Notes: generated by a model not told the origin, from the sequence alone. 64,000 bases of DNA from Xanthomonas vasicola (GCF_000772705.2 NZ_JSBW02000042.1:59530-123529), one strand, 5' to 3'. Positions 1 through 11,031 are shown, counted from the first letter of the stretch. Numbers and translations are program-made.

Positions 1-200
1 CATTGGCCAAGTTCGACCCGGCCAGCAAGCTGCTGGCCAACGCCAAGGCCTTGCCTGTGGTGGTGGTCTGCCGTAGTGGCACCACCTCCGCTGGTGCAGC
101 CAAGACGCTGAAGAAAGCCGGCTTCGAGCAGGTGTACTGGCTCGAAGGCGGCGTCGCCGCCTGGCAGATGGCCGAGCTGCCACTGATCAAGGGCCGCTGA
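1..200 (+). CDS. Rhodanese-domain protein, C-terminal part only
   Basis: Only the last 65 or so residues are in the window; the reading frame is open to the left edge, so this is a 5'-truncated view and not a broken gene. The segment contains the rhodanese active-site loop with the sulfur-accepting cysteine (VVCRSGTTSAGAA) and the closing GGVAAW motif typical of single-domain sulfurtransferases. It lies about 110 bp upstream of secB in the same direction, an order common in gammaproteobacteria (yibN-like gene before secB). The physiological acceptor is not predictable. Confidence 0.85.
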   Translation, partial: LAKFDPASKLLANAKALPVVVVCRSGTTSAGAAKTLKKAGFEQVYWLEGGVAAWQMAELPLIKGR

Positions 201-309
201 TCCGCCTTGTGCGGCGCCCGCCAAGCCCCCATTGCTGGCGTGAGAGACTCGCACTTTCACGTCTGCATCACTCAACGCTGCATCCACCGAACCGTTTCTG
301 GAGTTAGGA

Positions 310-822
310 ATGTCCGACGAAATCCTCAACGGCGCCGCTGCGCCGGCCGACGCCGCTGCTGGCCCCGCCTTCACCATCGAAAAGATTTACGTCAAGGACG
401 TGTCCTTCGAATCGCCGAACGCACCGGCCGTCTTCAATGACGCCAACCAGCCCGAGCTGCAGCTGAACCTCAATCAGAAGGTCCAGCGCCTCAACGACAA
501 CGCCTTTGAAGTGGTGCTGGCCGTGACCCTGACCTGCACCGCCGGTGGCAAGACCGCCTACGTGGCCGAAGTGCAGCAGGCCGGCGTGTTTGGCCTGGTT
601 GGCCTGGAGCCGCAGGCGATCGACGTGCTGCTCGGCACCCAGTGCCCGAACATCCTGTTCCCGTACGTGCGTACGCTGGTCAGCGACCTGATTCAGGCCG
701 GCGGCTTCCCGCCGTTCTACCTGCAGCCGATCAACTTTGAAGCCCTGTATGCAGAAACCCTGCGCCAGCGCCAGAACGAAGGCACCTCGCTGGCCGATTC
801 CGAGCCGGCTGGCAACGCCTAA
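310..822 (+). CDS. secB: Protein-export chaperone SecB
   Basis: The product is a 170-residue cytosolic tetrameric chaperone that keeps precursor proteins unfolded and hands them to SecA at the Sec translocase. The start is supported by a GGAGTTAGGA purine-rich site just before the ATG. Family features seen are an acidic Ala-rich N-terminal tail, the [14 protein letters not shown] strand, and the conserved NILFPYVR...[17 protein letters not shown] block near the C-terminus. The gene is followed after 14 nt by gpsA, the usual proteobacterial arrangement, so the two are probably co-transcribed. Confidence 0.98.
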   Translation: MSDEILNGAAAPADAAAGPAFTIEKIYVKDVSFESPNAPAVFNDANQPELQLNLNQKVQRLNDNAFEVVLAVTLTCTAGGKTAYVAEVQQAGVFGLVGLEPQAIDVLLGTQCPNILFPYVRTLVSDLIQAGGFPPFYLQPINFEALYAETLRQRQNEGTSLADSEPAGNA

Positions 823-836
823 GCCTTATTGCGCCG

Positions 837-1862
837 ATGAGCGATTCGACCCACAAGATCGCCGTTCTCGGCGCCGGTTCCTGGGGCACGGCCCTGGCCG
901 CGCTGCTCGCCAGACACGGTCACCCGACCGTGCTCTGGGGCCGCGATGCGGCGATGGTGGACACCATCGACCGCACCCATGAGAACGCGCGTTATCTGCC
1001 GGGCATTCCACTGCCCGACAGCCTGCGTGCCACCACCGACCTGCAGGCAGCCGTCGCTGACGCCACCTGGATTCTGGTAGTGGTGCCCTCGCATGCGTTT
1101 ACCGAGACCATTCGGCTGATCGCAACGCTGCGCCCAGCGGGTGCCGGCGTTGCCTGGGCAACCAAAGGTTTCGAACCCGGTTCCGGGCGGTTTCTGCATG
1201 AAGTGGCGCGCGCCATCCTCGGCCCCAGCGTTCCGCTGGCCGTGGTGACCGGGCCCTCTTTCGCCAAGGAAGTCACGCTCGGCCTGCCGACCGCCATCAC
1301 CGTGCACGGCGACGATGCGAGATTTGCACAAGTGGTCGCCGACGCGATGCATGGCCCCACCTTCCGCGCCTACACCGGCGACGACATGGTGGGCGCCGAG
1401 CTGGGCGGTGCGATGAAAAACGTACTGGCTGTGGCCACCGGCGTGGCCGATGGCATGCAGCTTGGTCTCAATGCACGCGCCGGTTTGATCACGCGTGGCT
1501 TGAACGAGATGCTGCGTCTGGCAGCAGCGATCGGCGCACGTCCGGAAACCCTGATGGGTCTGGCCGGTTTGGGCGATCTGGTGCTTACCTGCACCGGCGA
1601 TTTGTCGCGCAACCGTCGCCTGGGCCTGGCGTTGGGGCGTGGGCAGAGCTTGAACGATGCGATCCGCGAGATTGGCCAGGTGGTCGAATCAGTGCAGACG
1701 GCCGATGAGGTCATGCGCCAGGCCGAACACCACGGCATCGAGCTACCGATCTCCAACGCCGTGCGTGCGGTATTGCATGGCGAAATCACCCCGGAAGCAG
1801 GCTTGAAGGAATTGCTGGCACGCGAGCGCAAGCCCGAGTATCCGCAGACCTTGTTTACCTGA
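837..1862 (+). CDS. gpsA: Glycerol-3-phosphate dehydrogenase [NAD(P)+]
   Basis: The enzyme (341 aa) reduces dihydroxyacetone phosphate to sn-glycerol 3-phosphate, the first step toward phospholipids. The N-terminal Rossmann motif [10 protein letters not shown] binds the nucleotide. The segment [13 protein letters not shown], around residue 190, carries the catalytic lysine, and [12 protein letters not shown] is the conserved C-terminal domain signature. The length is normal for the family. The gene sits 14 nt downstream of secB, and a strong intrinsic terminator lies about 43 bp after its stop. Confidence 0.98.
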   Translation: MSDSTHKIAVLGAGSWGTALAALLARHGHPTVLWGRDAAMVDTIDRTHENARYLPGIPLPDSLRATTDLQAAVADATWILVVVPSHAFTETIRLIATLRPAGAGVAWATKGFEPGSGRFLHEVARAILGPSVPLAVVTGPSFAKEVTLGLPTAITVHGDDARFAQVVADAMHGPTFRAYTGDDMVGAELGGAMKNVLAVATGVADGMQLGLNARAGLITRGLNEMLRLAAAIGARPETLMGLAGLGDLVLTCTGDLSRNRRLGLALGRGQSLNDAIREIGQVVESVQTADEVMRQAEHHGIELPISNAVRAVLHGEITPEAGLKELLARERKPEYPQTLFT

Positions 1863-1904
1863 CGACGGGGCGGCACTTGGGTGCCCATCGCGAAGATGCA
1901 TAAC

Positions 1905-1931
1905 AAAACGCCCGGCAATGCCGGGCGTTTT
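1905..1931 (+). terminator. Intrinsic terminator after gpsA
   Basis: AACGCCCGGC and GCCGGGCGTT form a perfect GC-rich stem around an AAT loop and are followed by a T run. A-tracts on the left side make it potentially bidirectional. It closes the secB-gpsA unit. Confidence 0.9.
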
Positions 1932-2113
1932 GTTGATGGGCTGCTGTGCGGCGCATGGGGGAGCCTGGGCGGATCAAGTGTCAGGCACTGGTACGCACCC
2001 AACGCGAACGCGGCCACGTCCTCGTGGTGGTGCATCGTTGGCGAGGATTCCCCGTGCAAAAACGCCGCGGTGCGTGGCGTGTGCTTACAAACCGCCAACC
2101 GATCGCCCAAAAG

Positions 2114-2140
2114 AAAAAAGCCCGGTCGGGGGACCGGGCT
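2114..2140 (-). terminator. Intrinsic terminator of the Ax21-like gene
   Basis: Read on the minus strand, AGCCCGGTC and GACCGGGCT form a 9-bp stem with a CCCC loop followed directly by a run of T. It lies about 50 bp beyond the stop of the minus-strand outer membrane protein gene. The rest of the 1863-2188 interval shows no convincing gene. Confidence 0.85.
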
Positions 2141-2188
2141 TCCAATGCAACGCGGGAGAGAGAGTCGCGCTGCAGTTAGACGTGCGGC

Positions 2189-2785
2189 TTACCAGCTGAA
2201 GCGCGGGCCGACCGACCATTCCTTGTTGCCGTCGCCATCCATACGGATGTCGCCGTTGATGCCCCAGTTCTGGTTCAACTTCACCTGGGCGCCAAGGCGG
2301 CCGTAGAAGTTGTCACCGATGTCGATGCCACGCTTCTTGGAGAAGTCTTCGTAACCAGCCAGTGCATAGACTTCGAAGTGCTCGCCGAAGGCATTGCGCA
2401 GACCGGCTTCAACGCTGTAGCCGTCGAAGCTGACGTTCGGGGTGTCCAGGTCCAGCTTGCGGTATGCAACGCGGGCAACGAAGTCCGTGCTGGTGGCGAT
2501 TTCGTGGTTATAGCCCACGCCAACGCCCCACTGCTGGAAGTCGGAGTTGGTGTTTTCGAACAGGTTGTCGTTGTCGTCAGCGTTCTGCTTGCTGTAATCG
2601 CCGAACACGTGGAAGTTCGGAGCAACGGCATAGGATGCCTTCACGCCCCAGCCGTCCGCATCGCGGCCGTCGGTCGGAGTGCGCACGTAGTCGCCTTCGA
2701 CGAAGTTGTAGGAGAGGTTTTCAGCAGCCGAAGCCGCAAACGGCAGAGCTGCGAGAAGGCCGAGGGCCAGCAAAGAAGTCTTCAT
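2189..2785 (-). CDS. ax21: Ax21-family outer membrane beta-barrel protein
   Basis: The precursor is 198 residues. It has a typical signal peptide (MKTSLLALGLLAALPFAASA) with cleavage before AENLSYNF. The mature N-terminus AENLSYNFVEGDYVRTP matches the Ax21 protein of Xanthomonas, once reported as the ligand of rice XA21 (work since retracted). Alternating hydrophobic strands and a terminal aromatic residue (GPRFSW) fit a small eight-stranded porin-like barrel. The gene stands alone with its own terminator and is divergent from poxB. Family members are abundant outer membrane or vesicle proteins linked to quorum-controlled traits; a specific role here is not shown. Confidence 0.93.
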   Translation of the reverse strand: MKTSLLALGLLAALPFAASAAENLSYNFVEGDYVRTPTDGRDADGWGVKASYAVAPNFHVFGDYSKQNADDNDNLFENTNSDFQQWGVGVGYNHEIATSTDFVARVAYRKLDLDTPNVSFDGYSVEAGLRNAFGEHFEVYALAGYEDFSKKRGIDIGDNFYGRLGAQVKLNQNWGINGDIRMDGDGNKEWSVGPRFSW

Positions 2786-3143
2786 GATCGGGATACCTCT
2801 ACTTTTTTGATTGGACCGGCGCTGAGGCGAATGCCGTTCGCTGCCGAGATGTAAATTCTCCGTTATTCGTTGGAACGCGACATGAATTTTAAACTGACCA
2901 GGTGATGAATCATCGCACCAGATTCAGCTGCGCTTTCTTGTGTTGCCTGATCGTGTGCATACAGCACGTGCAAAAGGTGACGCTCTAGCGCTTACACAGC
3001 GCCGATGTGAGACGTGTGTGCACAACTGCATGGACCGCCTGATTTTCCAGCGTTTTTACGCGAACTCGTTACACGAGCACATTGCACTGACATCACCGTT
3101 GGGAGCATTGCACGCTTGTTGAACACACGCGTGGAGCTGCATC
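2786..3143. other. Divergent intergenic region between ax21 and poxB
   Basis: This 358-bp region must contain the promoters of both flanking genes. A moderately AT-rich patch (around 2850-2900) is visible, but I cannot assign clear -35/-10 boxes or an operator. No credible gene is seen. Confidence 0.6.
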
Positions 3144-4871
3144 GTGGCGAAGAACAGAACGTTGGCGCGCTTTTTGGCCGAGACGCTGCAGAGCGCTGGG
3201 GTTGAGCGGATCTGGGGCGTGACCGGCGACAGCCTCAATGGCTTGACCGACGCCTTGCGCGAGATGCAGACCATCGAGTGGATGCATGTGCGGCACGAAG
3301 AAGTCGCCGCGTTTGCGGCGGGTGCCGAGGCGGCGGTGACCGGTCAGCTGGCGGTGTGCGCCGGCAGCTGCGGGCCGGGCAATCTGCATCTGATCAACGG
3401 GCTGTTCGATTGCCATCGCAGCCGCCAACCGGTGTTGGCGATTGCCGCGCATATTCCTTCGTCCGAAATCGGGTTGAGCTATTTTCAGGAGACCCACCCG
3501 CAAGAGCTGTTCCGCGAATGCAGTCATTTCGTGGAGCTGGTGACCAACCCGGCGCAGCTGCCGGAAGTGCTGCATCGCGCGATGCGCTCGGCGATCCTGC
3601 AGCAAGGCGTGGCTGTGGTGGTGATTCCTGGCGATATCGCGCTGCTGGAGGTCGACAAGCATGTCTCCAGCGCGTGGCCGGCACTGCGTCAGCCGCGTGT
3701 GTTGCCTGCCGCCGAGGATGTTCAGCAACTGGCCGCGCTGTTGCAGCAAAGCAAAGCGGTGACCTTGTTGTGCGGCAGTGGCTGCGCTGGCGCGCATGAT
3801 GCGGTGGTGGCCTTGGCCGATACCTTGGGTGCACCGGTGGTGCATGCGCTGCGCGGCAAGGAATACGTGGAGTGGGAAAATCCGTTCGATGTCGGCATGA
3901 CCGGCCTGATCGGTTTCAGTTCCGGCTACCACGCGATGCTCAACTGCGACACCTTGATCATGCTGGGCACCGATTTTCCGTATCGGCAGTTCTATCCGAA
4001 GGACGCGACCATCGTGCAGGTGGATCGCGACCCGAGCGCGCTCGGTCGGCGCACCCCATTGCAGCTGGGCATCGCCGCCGATGTCGGCGAAACCATCGCG
4101 GCATTGCTGCCGCAGCTGCAGCGCCGTGAAGAGCGCGGCTTCCTGGAAAAATCGCTTGCGCACTATCGCGAGGCGCGCGAAGGGCTGGACGATCTTGCGG
4201 TGCCGGCAGATCCGGGCGAGCCATTGCATCCGCAATTCGTGACCCGGCTGATCAGCCAGATTGCCGATCAGGATGCGGTGTTTACCTGCGATGTCGGCAC
4301 GCCCACGGTGTGGGCAGCACGCTACTTGCGCATGAACGGCAAGCGCCGCTTGCTGGGGTCGTTCAATCACGGCTCGATGGCCAATGCGATGCCGCAGGCG
4401 CTGGGCGCGCAAGCAGCATTTCCTGGCCGGCAAGTCATTTCGCTGTCGGGCGATGGCGGCTTTGCGATGCTGATGGGCGACTTCATTTCGCTGGCACAGT
4501 TGAATCTGCCGGTGAAGGTGGTGGTGTTCAACAACGCATCGCTGGGTTTCGTGGCGATGGAAATGAAGGCCGCCGGTTACCTGGATACCGGCACCGAGTT
4601 GCGCAATCCGGACTTTGCCGCGATGAGCAATGCGATGGGCATTCTCGGCATTCGCGTGGATGAGTCGTCGCAGTTGGAACGTGCATTGCGGCAGGCCTTC
4701 ACGCATTCGGGTCCGGCGTTGGTGGATGTGCGCATTGCCACGCAAGAGCTGGCGGTGCCGCCGGCGATCAAACTCGAACAGGCCAAGGGCATGGGCCTGT
4801 ATCTGCTCAAGGCGGTGATGAGCGGGCGGGGCGATGAGGTGATCGAGCTGGTCAAGACCAATCTGCGTTAA
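3144..4871 (+). CDS. poxB: Pyruvate dehydrogenase (quinone) / thiamine-diphosphate oxidase
   Basis: The product (575 aa) has the same length as E. coli PoxB, which oxidatively decarboxylates pyruvate to acetate and CO2 and passes electrons through FAD to ubiquinone at the membrane. The N-terminal ThDP-binding domain carries the active-site glutamate in [11 protein letters not shown]. The C-terminal domain carries the ThDP/Mg motif [13 protein letters not shown] ending in FNN. The C-terminal IELVKTNLR resembles the amphipathic membrane-binding tail of PoxB. It is separated by 49 nt from the downstream sensor kinase, so co-transcription is possible. Another ThDP enzyme such as acetolactate synthase is less likely given the length and closest motif pattern. 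Confidence 0.88.
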   Translation: MAKNRTLARFLAETLQSAGVERIWGVTGDSLNGLTDALREMQTIEWMHVRHEEVAAFAAGAEAAVTGQLAVCAGSCGPGNLHLINGLFDCHRSRQPVLAIAAHIPSSEIGLSYFQETHPQELFRECSHFVELVTNPAQLPEVLHRAMRSAILQQGVAVVVIPGDIALLEVDKHVSSAWPALRQPRVLPAAEDVQQLAALLQQSKAVTLLCGSGCAGAHDAVVALADTLGAPVVHALRGKEYVEWENPFDVGMTGLIGFSSGYHAMLNCDTLIMLGTDFPYRQFYPKDATIVQVDRDPSALGRRTPLQLGIAADVGETIAALLPQLQRREERGFLEKSLAHYREAREGLDDLAVPADPGEPLHPQFVTRLISQIADQDAVFTCDVGTPTVWAARYLRMNGKRRLLGSFNHGSMANAMPQALGAQAAFPGRQVISLSGDGGFAMLMGDFISLAQLNLPVKVVVFNNASLGFVAMEMKAAGYLDTGTELRNPDFAAMSNAMGILGIRVDESSQLERALRQAFTHSGPALVDVRIATQELAVPPAIKLEQAKGMGLYLLKAVMSGRGDEVIELVKTNLR

Positions 4872-4920
4872 TTCAGTTGCATTCACGCACACTGGCTGAC
4901 CTCTTCAGGCCGCTTCGCCC

Positions 4921-6347
4921 ATGCCCCGTTCGCTGCTCCGGCAACTGTTGCTGATCTGGATGGTGATCGTGGCCGCCTGCTTGGGCGTGGCCACGATGTT
5001 GTACGGCTTGTACCGGCAGACCGAGGGCGTGCGGCTGGAGGAGGCACGCCAGCAATTGAGCGGCCAATGCACGCGCATCGTGCAGCGCTATGCCGGGGCC
5101 AGCGAGGCGGCGCGGAGTGGTGACGATGGCGTGGGCCTGGCAGCGGTGGTGGTGCACCTGGTGCTGGCCGATGCCCCAGGTGTCGAAGGTGGTGTCTGGG
5201 ACCTGCATAAAGGCTTTGTTGCCTACGCGTACCCAACCTACGACGGCAGCGATCACAAGACCGATATTCCCGCCGCGGAATGGGCCAATATCGTCAGTAC
5301 GGCGCAGCAGAGCGTGCGCCAGAATAAAGCGACGCAGTACCGCCGCGACGGCCGCCGCGAGGTGCTGCTGATCAGCGCCTGCCCGCTGGCATCGAACAGC
5401 GCGGCATGGACGATGACGCGGGTGCCGGCCAGCAAGGCCGATGCCTGGCGGCCGTTGGTCGTCGGCATGCTGTTGATCTTCGCGATGGTGGCAATGTCGG
5501 CGATTGCGCTGGGCGTGTTGGTGCGGCGTTGGAGCCAGCGTCTGCAGCGCATCCAGCAGGCGCTGGCCGCCGACACCGAGACGCCACACATTCCGCCGAC
5601 CGGCACGCCGGAGCTGGACCGGCTGGGTGCAGCGGTCAATGACTATGCGCAACGCAACGCGCAGGCATTAGCGCAGACACGCCGCCTGGCCGACGAGCTG
5701 TCGCGACACGAGCGACTTGCCGCACTCGGGCGCATGACGGCCACGGTGGCGCATGAGATCCGCAACCCGATCGCCACGATGCGGTTGGCGCTTGAAAACG
5801 AGATCGCGCGCCGCGATGCGACGCCGGACGATGCCGCGCATGGCGAGTTGATGCTGGGGCAGATCCGTCGCCTGGATGGCGTGGTCGAGAGCCTGCTCGG
5901 CATGGTGCAGCCGATTCGCCTACACCTGGAGACGGTGGTGGTGCAGGACTGGCTGGCGACGCTGCTGGAGCAGAGTCCGTTGCCGCCGGGCACGCCAGCG
6001 CCCCGCTTGCTGCTGCCGGCTGCGCCGCTACGCTGGACCCTGGATCCGCAGCAACTCGGCCGCGCGGTGCATAACCTGTTGCGCAATGCCGTGCAGCACG
6101 CCGACCCAGGCAGCGAGGTCATGCTGCAAGCGGCAGACGTGGAAGGCATGCTGCAACTGCAGGTGTCCAACCGTGGCGCGGCCATCGCCGAACCGATCGC
6201 TGCGCACTTGTTCGAACCTTTTGTCAGTGGCCGTACTGACGGCAATGGCTTGGGCTTGGCGCTGGTGCGCGAGATCGCGCGCGCGCATGGCGGGCAGGCG
6301 CGCTACGCACATGCCGACGGGCTGACGCATTTCATCCTGGAGTTGCC

Positions 6348-6363
<16 letters not shown>
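4921..6363 (+). CDS. Membrane sensor histidine kinase, NtrB-like partner
   Basis: This 480-residue kinase has a transmembrane helix at about residues 9-30, a periplasmic sensor region of about 140 residues, and a second helix at about 177-203. A HAMP-like linker, the HisKA dimerisation helix (VAHEIRNP, phospho-accepting His278) and a HATPase domain with the terminal GNGLGLALVREIARAHGG box follow. It overlaps the following sigma-54 response regulator by 16 nt, so the two form a translationally coupled two-component pair. The periplasmic domain suggests an extracytoplasmic signal, which cannot be named. Confidence 0.93.
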
Positions 6364-7694
<1,331 letters not shown>

Positions 7695-7752
7695 CCGTCG
7701 CACGCGCATCGACCTTAGTCCAGGCTACGGGTGTCTCCGAAGCGGACAGTGT

Positions 7753-7777
7753 GGATGAAATGCAGACGCCTTCATCC
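7753..7777 (+). promoter_or_regulatory. Candidate enhancer (activator-binding) inverted repeat
   Basis: GGATGAA and TTCATCC form perfect 7-bp arms separated by 11 nt, about 50 bp upstream of the -24 element of the sigma-54 promoter. Position and symmetry are what is expected of an NtrC-family binding site. Binding by the adjacent regulator is inferred only. Confidence 0.5.
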
Positions 7778-7822
7778 CGATACTGGACGATGAAATCCTT
7801 ATTAAAACAATCACTTAGTGGT

Positions 7823-7838
7823 TGGCACGATTACTGCT
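7823..7838 (+). promoter_or_regulatory. Sigma-54 (-24/-12) promoter
   Basis: TGGCACGATTACTGCT matches the consensus TGGCACG-N4-TTGCW at all but one position (C for the first T of the -12 box), with exact spacing. It lies about 47 bp upstream of the ATG of the following exported-protein gene and directly downstream of a sigma-54 activator gene. Confidence 0.85.
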
Positions 7839-7884
7839 TTGTCTCTGGTACGCGGCCCCTTCCCGCCGCGCTGGAGACATCCCC

Positions 7885-8634
7885 ATGATGCGTCAGACCG
7901 TTCTTGCAATTGCCTTGGCCTGCACCATCGGCGCCGCCGCCGCACAAGTTGCCGCCCCGTCGCCGCCGCCGGCTCCCAATGGCCCGATCGGCGGCCCGCC
8001 GGCCCCGCCGACCCCCGTCGCCGCCACACCGGTGAGCGTGAGCGGTACTGTCGAGCGCTTCATGCTCACCCCCAATGGCGACGTCGACGGCCTGTGGCTG
8101 CGCGACGGCACCCAGGTCGGGTTCCCGCCGCATCTGTCCACCGAAGTGAAGGCGGCCGTGCGTGCCGGCGACAACGTGGTCGTGCAGGGCTTCCGCCTGG
8201 GCAATCTGCCGGTGCTGCAGGTCAGTTCGATCCGCTCCGGCCGTAGTGGCCGCGAGGTAGTCGATCGCCCGCCCACCTTCGGTGCGCCGCCACCGCCGCC
8301 GCCGACCCCGGGTCAGCTGACCCCGCTGCAGGCCGATGGCAAGATCCAGCGCCTGGTGTATGGGCCCGCCGGCGAGGTCAATGGTGCGCTGGTCAGCGAT
8401 GGCACGGTGGTGCGTATGCCGCCGCATCTGGCGCTGCAGTTCGCCGATCTGTTGCGCGTCGGCGCACCACTGAGCGCTAGCGGCTTTGGCGTGGCCACCC
8501 CGGACGGCCGTGCGATCGAAGCCACCCAGCTGGGCCGTGACCGCTCCTCGCTGCGTACGTTGTTTACCGCGCCGCGTCCTGACGGCCCGCTGCCGCCCCC
8601 GCCGGGTGCTCCCGTCCCGCCGGCTGGTCGTTAA
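7885..8634 (+). CDS. Exported protein with two repeats of an unrecognised 65-residue unit
   Basis: The product is 249 residues. The start at the ATG after CTGGAGAC gives a clean signal peptide (MMRQTVLAIALACTIGAAAA), so export to the periplasm is expected. The mature protein contains two copies of one unit, at about residues 53-118 and 152-217. Each follows the plan G-x-(V/I)-x-R-(F/L) ... G-x-V-(D/N)-G ... DGT-x-V-x-(F/M)-PPHL ... G ... G. Pro-rich linkers precede each copy. The two copies in the next gene show the same plan. I cannot name the domain; the pattern suggests a small beta-rich fold. The upstream sigma-54 promoter suggests control by the adjacent two-component system. Confidence 0.85.
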   Translation: MMRQTVLAIALACTIGAAAAQVAAPSPPPAPNGPIGGPPAPPTPVAATPVSVSGTVERFMLTPNGDVDGLWLRDGTQVGFPPHLSTEVKAAVRAGDNVVVQGFRLGNLPVLQVSSIRSGRSGREVVDRPPTFGAPPPPPPTPGQLTPLQADGKIQRLVYGPAGEVNGALVSDGTVVRMPPHLALQFADLLRVGAPLSASGFGVATPDGRAIEATQLGRDRSSLRTLFTAPRPDGPLPPPPGAPVPPAGR

Positions 8635-8700
8635 GTCGCGCCAGACGTTTCGTGTCCGTTGGTTTCCTCCGCTGGCCACGCCCCACGTGGCCAGGGGCTT

Positions 8701-8723
8701 GATCGGCACTGCCGGTCTTTTTT
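8701..8723 (+). terminator. Intrinsic terminator or attenuator between the two paralogues
   Basis: GATCGGC and GCCGGTC form a 7-bp stem (one G-T pair) with an ACT loop followed by six T. It ends only a few bases before the ribosome-binding site of the next gene, so it could limit read-through from the upstream paralogue. Confidence 0.7.
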
Positions 8724-8735
8724 CGGAGTAACACC

Positions 8736-9359
8736 ATGCATTGGGTCGACCCTGATTTCCTCCCCGCCACCCGCGGCACCCTGGCGCGTTTCCTGCTCAA
8801 TCCCAAGGCCGATATCGATGGCCTGCTGCTCACCGACGGCACCGAAGTGCACACGCCGCCGCATCTGTCGGCTGCACTGCTGAAGGCGCTCAAGCCTGGC
8901 AGCGCGCTCACGGTGCGTGGGCTCAAGCCGCGTGACGTGGACATGCTGGTGGCGTTGGCGATCGATCCGGAAGGCGGCAAGCGCATCCTGGATGAAGGCC
9001 CGCATGGGCCGCACGCCAAGCCCAAACCCAAGCCACCCGGCAAACCGCCCAAGCCGGAAGTCGCCCAGCACAGCGGCACCATCACCAGGCTGCTGCACGG
9101 TCCGCACGGGCAGGTGCATGGCGTTCTGCTCGACGACGCGGTTACGGTGCGGTTTCCGCCGCATGCCAGTGGCGACTTCGCCAAACAACTGGTGGTCGGC
9201 AAGCCGCTGGTGGCAGAAGGCGATACCAAGGCCACGCCGCACGGTGTGCTGATCCATGCCCACGCCTTGGGCGCCAAGGCGGCGACGCTGAAGCAGATCG
9301 AGCACCCGCCGCACGGCCCCGGGCACAAGCCCAAACCCAAACCCAAACCCAAACACTAG
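8736..9359 (+). CDS. Paralogue with two copies of the same PPH-type unit, Lys-Pro tail
   Basis: The product is 207 residues; CGGAGT precedes the ATG. It has no signal peptide, unlike its upstream paralogue. Two copies of the same 65-residue unit are present at about residues 10-75 (GTLARFLLNPKADIDG ... EVHTPPHLS) and 112-177 (GTITRLLHGPHGQVHG ... TVRFPPHAS). They are separated by a basic KPKPKPPGKPPKP linker, and the protein ends in repeated Lys-Pro. His and Pro content is high. It probably arose by duplication of the neighbouring gene. The lack of a signal peptide implies a cytoplasmic or differently routed partner. Function unknown. Confidence 0.85.
   Translation: MHWVDPDFLPATRGTLARFLLNPKADIDGLLLTDGTEVHTPPHLSAALLKALKPGSALTVRGLKPRDVDMLVALAIDPEGGKRILDEGPHGPHAKPKPKPPGKPPKPEVAQHSGTITRLLHGPHGQVHGVLLDDAVTVRFPPHASGDFAKQLVVGKPLVAEGDTKATPHGVLIHAHALGAKAATLKQIEHPPHGPGHKPKPKPKPKH
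9330..9353 (+). repeat. Four tandem CCCAAA hexamers
   Basis: Four exact copies of CCCAAA encode the Lys-Pro tail. Because the unit is six bases, copy-number change would lengthen or shorten the tail without a frameshift. Confidence 0.9.
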
Positions 9360-9463
9360 GAGCCGGATATGCGGCCAACGCGCGCGGTTGAGATGCTTCC
9401 CCTCTGGTCTGCCACGCGCGCCGGCGTGTGCGCTGGCGTTGCAACCGGCACTGGAGCATTGCC

Positions 9464-10687
9464 ATGCCGATGACCAAGGCCAGACCACGCGGGACGCGCG
9501 CGCTGGAAGCATTGCACTTCAGCGTGGCCGATGTGCAGGACGGGCTGGGTCCATTCCTTAGCGTGTTCCTGCAATCCAAGGGCTGGTCGGTGGCAGCGAT
9601 CGGCACGGTGATGAGCGTGGGCGGCATTGCCGGCATGCTTGCCACCACGCCGGCCGGCGCGCTGGTCGATGCCACCCGGCGCAAACGCGCCGTGGTGGTG
9701 GTCGGCTGCCTGGCGATCTTGCTTGCCACTGCGTTGATCTGGCTGCAACCCACCTCGTCCGGCGTGGTTGCCGCGCAGATCGCCTCGGCATTGGCGGCGG
9801 CCGGCATCGGCCCCGCATTGACCGGAATCACCTTGGGTTTGGTGCACGCGCACGGCTTCGACCATCAACTGGCGCGCAACCAGGTGGCCAACCATGCCGG
9901 CAACGTGCTGGCCGCGGTGCTGGCCGGCTGGTTGGGATGGCGCTATGGGTTCGCTGCGGTGTTTCTGCTCACCGCGTTCTTCGGTGCCTTGGCGCTGGTG
10001 GCCGTGCTGGCGATTCCGGCCGCGGCCATAGACCACCGCGCAGCGCGCGGTCTGGCAAGCAACAGCGACGGCGATGCGCTCAGTGGCTGGCGCGTGTTGC
10101 TGACATGCCGCCCGTTGGCTCTGTTGGCGGTCACGTTGGGGCTGTTCCATCTGGGTAATGCGGCGATGCTGCCGCTGTACGGCATGGCGATCGTGGCTGC
10201 GCATGCCGGCGACCCCAGTGCGTTGACCGCCACCACCATCGTGGTGGCACAGGCCACGATGGTGGTCGTCGCATTGCTGGCGATGCGCTGGATTCGTGTG
10301 CACGGGCATTGGTGGGTGTTGCTGGTGGCGTTCATGGCCTTGCCATTGCGCGCGCTGGTGGCGGCATCGGTGATCCATGGTTGGGGCGTGTTTCCGGTGC
10401 AGATCCTTGATGGGCTCGGCGCCGGCTTGCAGAGCGTGGTGGTGCCGGCGCTGGTCGCGCGGTTGTTGCAAGGCACCGGGCGTGTAAATGTCGGCCAGGG
10501 TGCAGTGATGACGGTGCAGGGCATCGGCGCGGCGCTGAGCCCGGCGTTCGGTGGCTGGCTGGCGCATGCCTTCGGTTACCGCACTGCATTTCTGGCGTTG
10601 GGCACGATTGCGTTGCTGGCGGTGGCCTTGTGGGCCAGCTGTCGCGGCATGTTGCAGACGGCGACCGCTGCGCAGACGGCGGCGTAA
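9464..10687 (+). CDS. Major facilitator superfamily transporter
   Basis: The protein is 407 residues with about 12 hydrophobic segments. A GALVDATRRKR motif sits between helices 2 and 3, the position of the MFS A-motif. The chosen ATG (MPMTKARP) has GGAG at good spacing; an in-frame ATG 36 nt upstream lacks a site and adds an unlikely basic stretch. The sequence resembles drug/sugar-efflux-type MFS proteins, but the substrate cannot be assigned. It follows the repeat-unit gene by about 100 bp and may be read from the same transcript. Confidence 0.88.
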   Translation: MPMTKARPRGTRALEALHFSVADVQDGLGPFLSVFLQSKGWSVAAIGTVMSVGGIAGMLATTPAGALVDATRRKRAVVVVGCLAILLATALIWLQPTSSGVVAAQIASALAAAGIGPALTGITLGLVHAHGFDHQLARNQVANHAGNVLAAVLAGWLGWRYGFAAVFLLTAFFGALALVAVLAIPAAAIDHRAARGLASNSDGDALSGWRVLLTCRPLALLAVTLGLFHLGNAAMLPLYGMAIVAAHAGDPSALTATTIVVAQATMVVVALLAMRWIRVHGHWWVLLVAFMALPLRALVAASVIHGWGVFPVQILDGLGAGLQSVVVPALVARLLQGTGRVNVGQGAVMTVQGIGAALSPAFGGWLAHAFGYRTAFLALGTIALLAVALWASCRGMLQTATAAQTAA

Positions 10688-11031
10688 GCACAGCGCGGTG
10701 GGCGCAAGTGCGTGCGACTCGATTGAGGTCTGTTGCGGCTTGCGCGCGATCTACTCAATGCACTGGCAGGATGCCCAAGTGCGATGTGGGCAAGGTCGAG
10801 CGATGGCAGGCAAGGCGCGTAGCGATCGTGCAAAGAAGGCGGCACGCGGGATCGCTTCAACGTCGGCTGGCCGTACGGTGTCTCTCGCCGATCAGGAGTG
10901 GACACAAAAGATCGCGTGTGATCGACGAAGGTCTACGTGCCTCACTCACGATCTCAACGGAAGCGTGGCAGTGCGGGCTCGAGTAGCGAGTGGGCGAGTG
11001 CGCCGCCATGTCTCGTTGCGTGCAGGCGTGG
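10688..11031. other. Intergenic region without visible gene
   Basis: This 344-bp interval lies between convergent genes (MFS transporter and trmL). Short open frames on both strands lack ribosome-binding sites and coding character. No clear terminator was found. Confidence 0.6.

Noticed and set aside
3093..4892. 599-residue minus-strand open frame opposite poxB
   Set aside because: Shadow of the high-GC poxB frame: His/Arg/Gln-rich, no family motifs, no ribosome-binding site, and fully antisense to a well-supported gene.
9330..9353. CCCAAA hexamers as a telomere-like or origin repeat
   Set aside because: They lie inside a coding region and encode Lys-Pro; a protein-tail explanation is sufficient.
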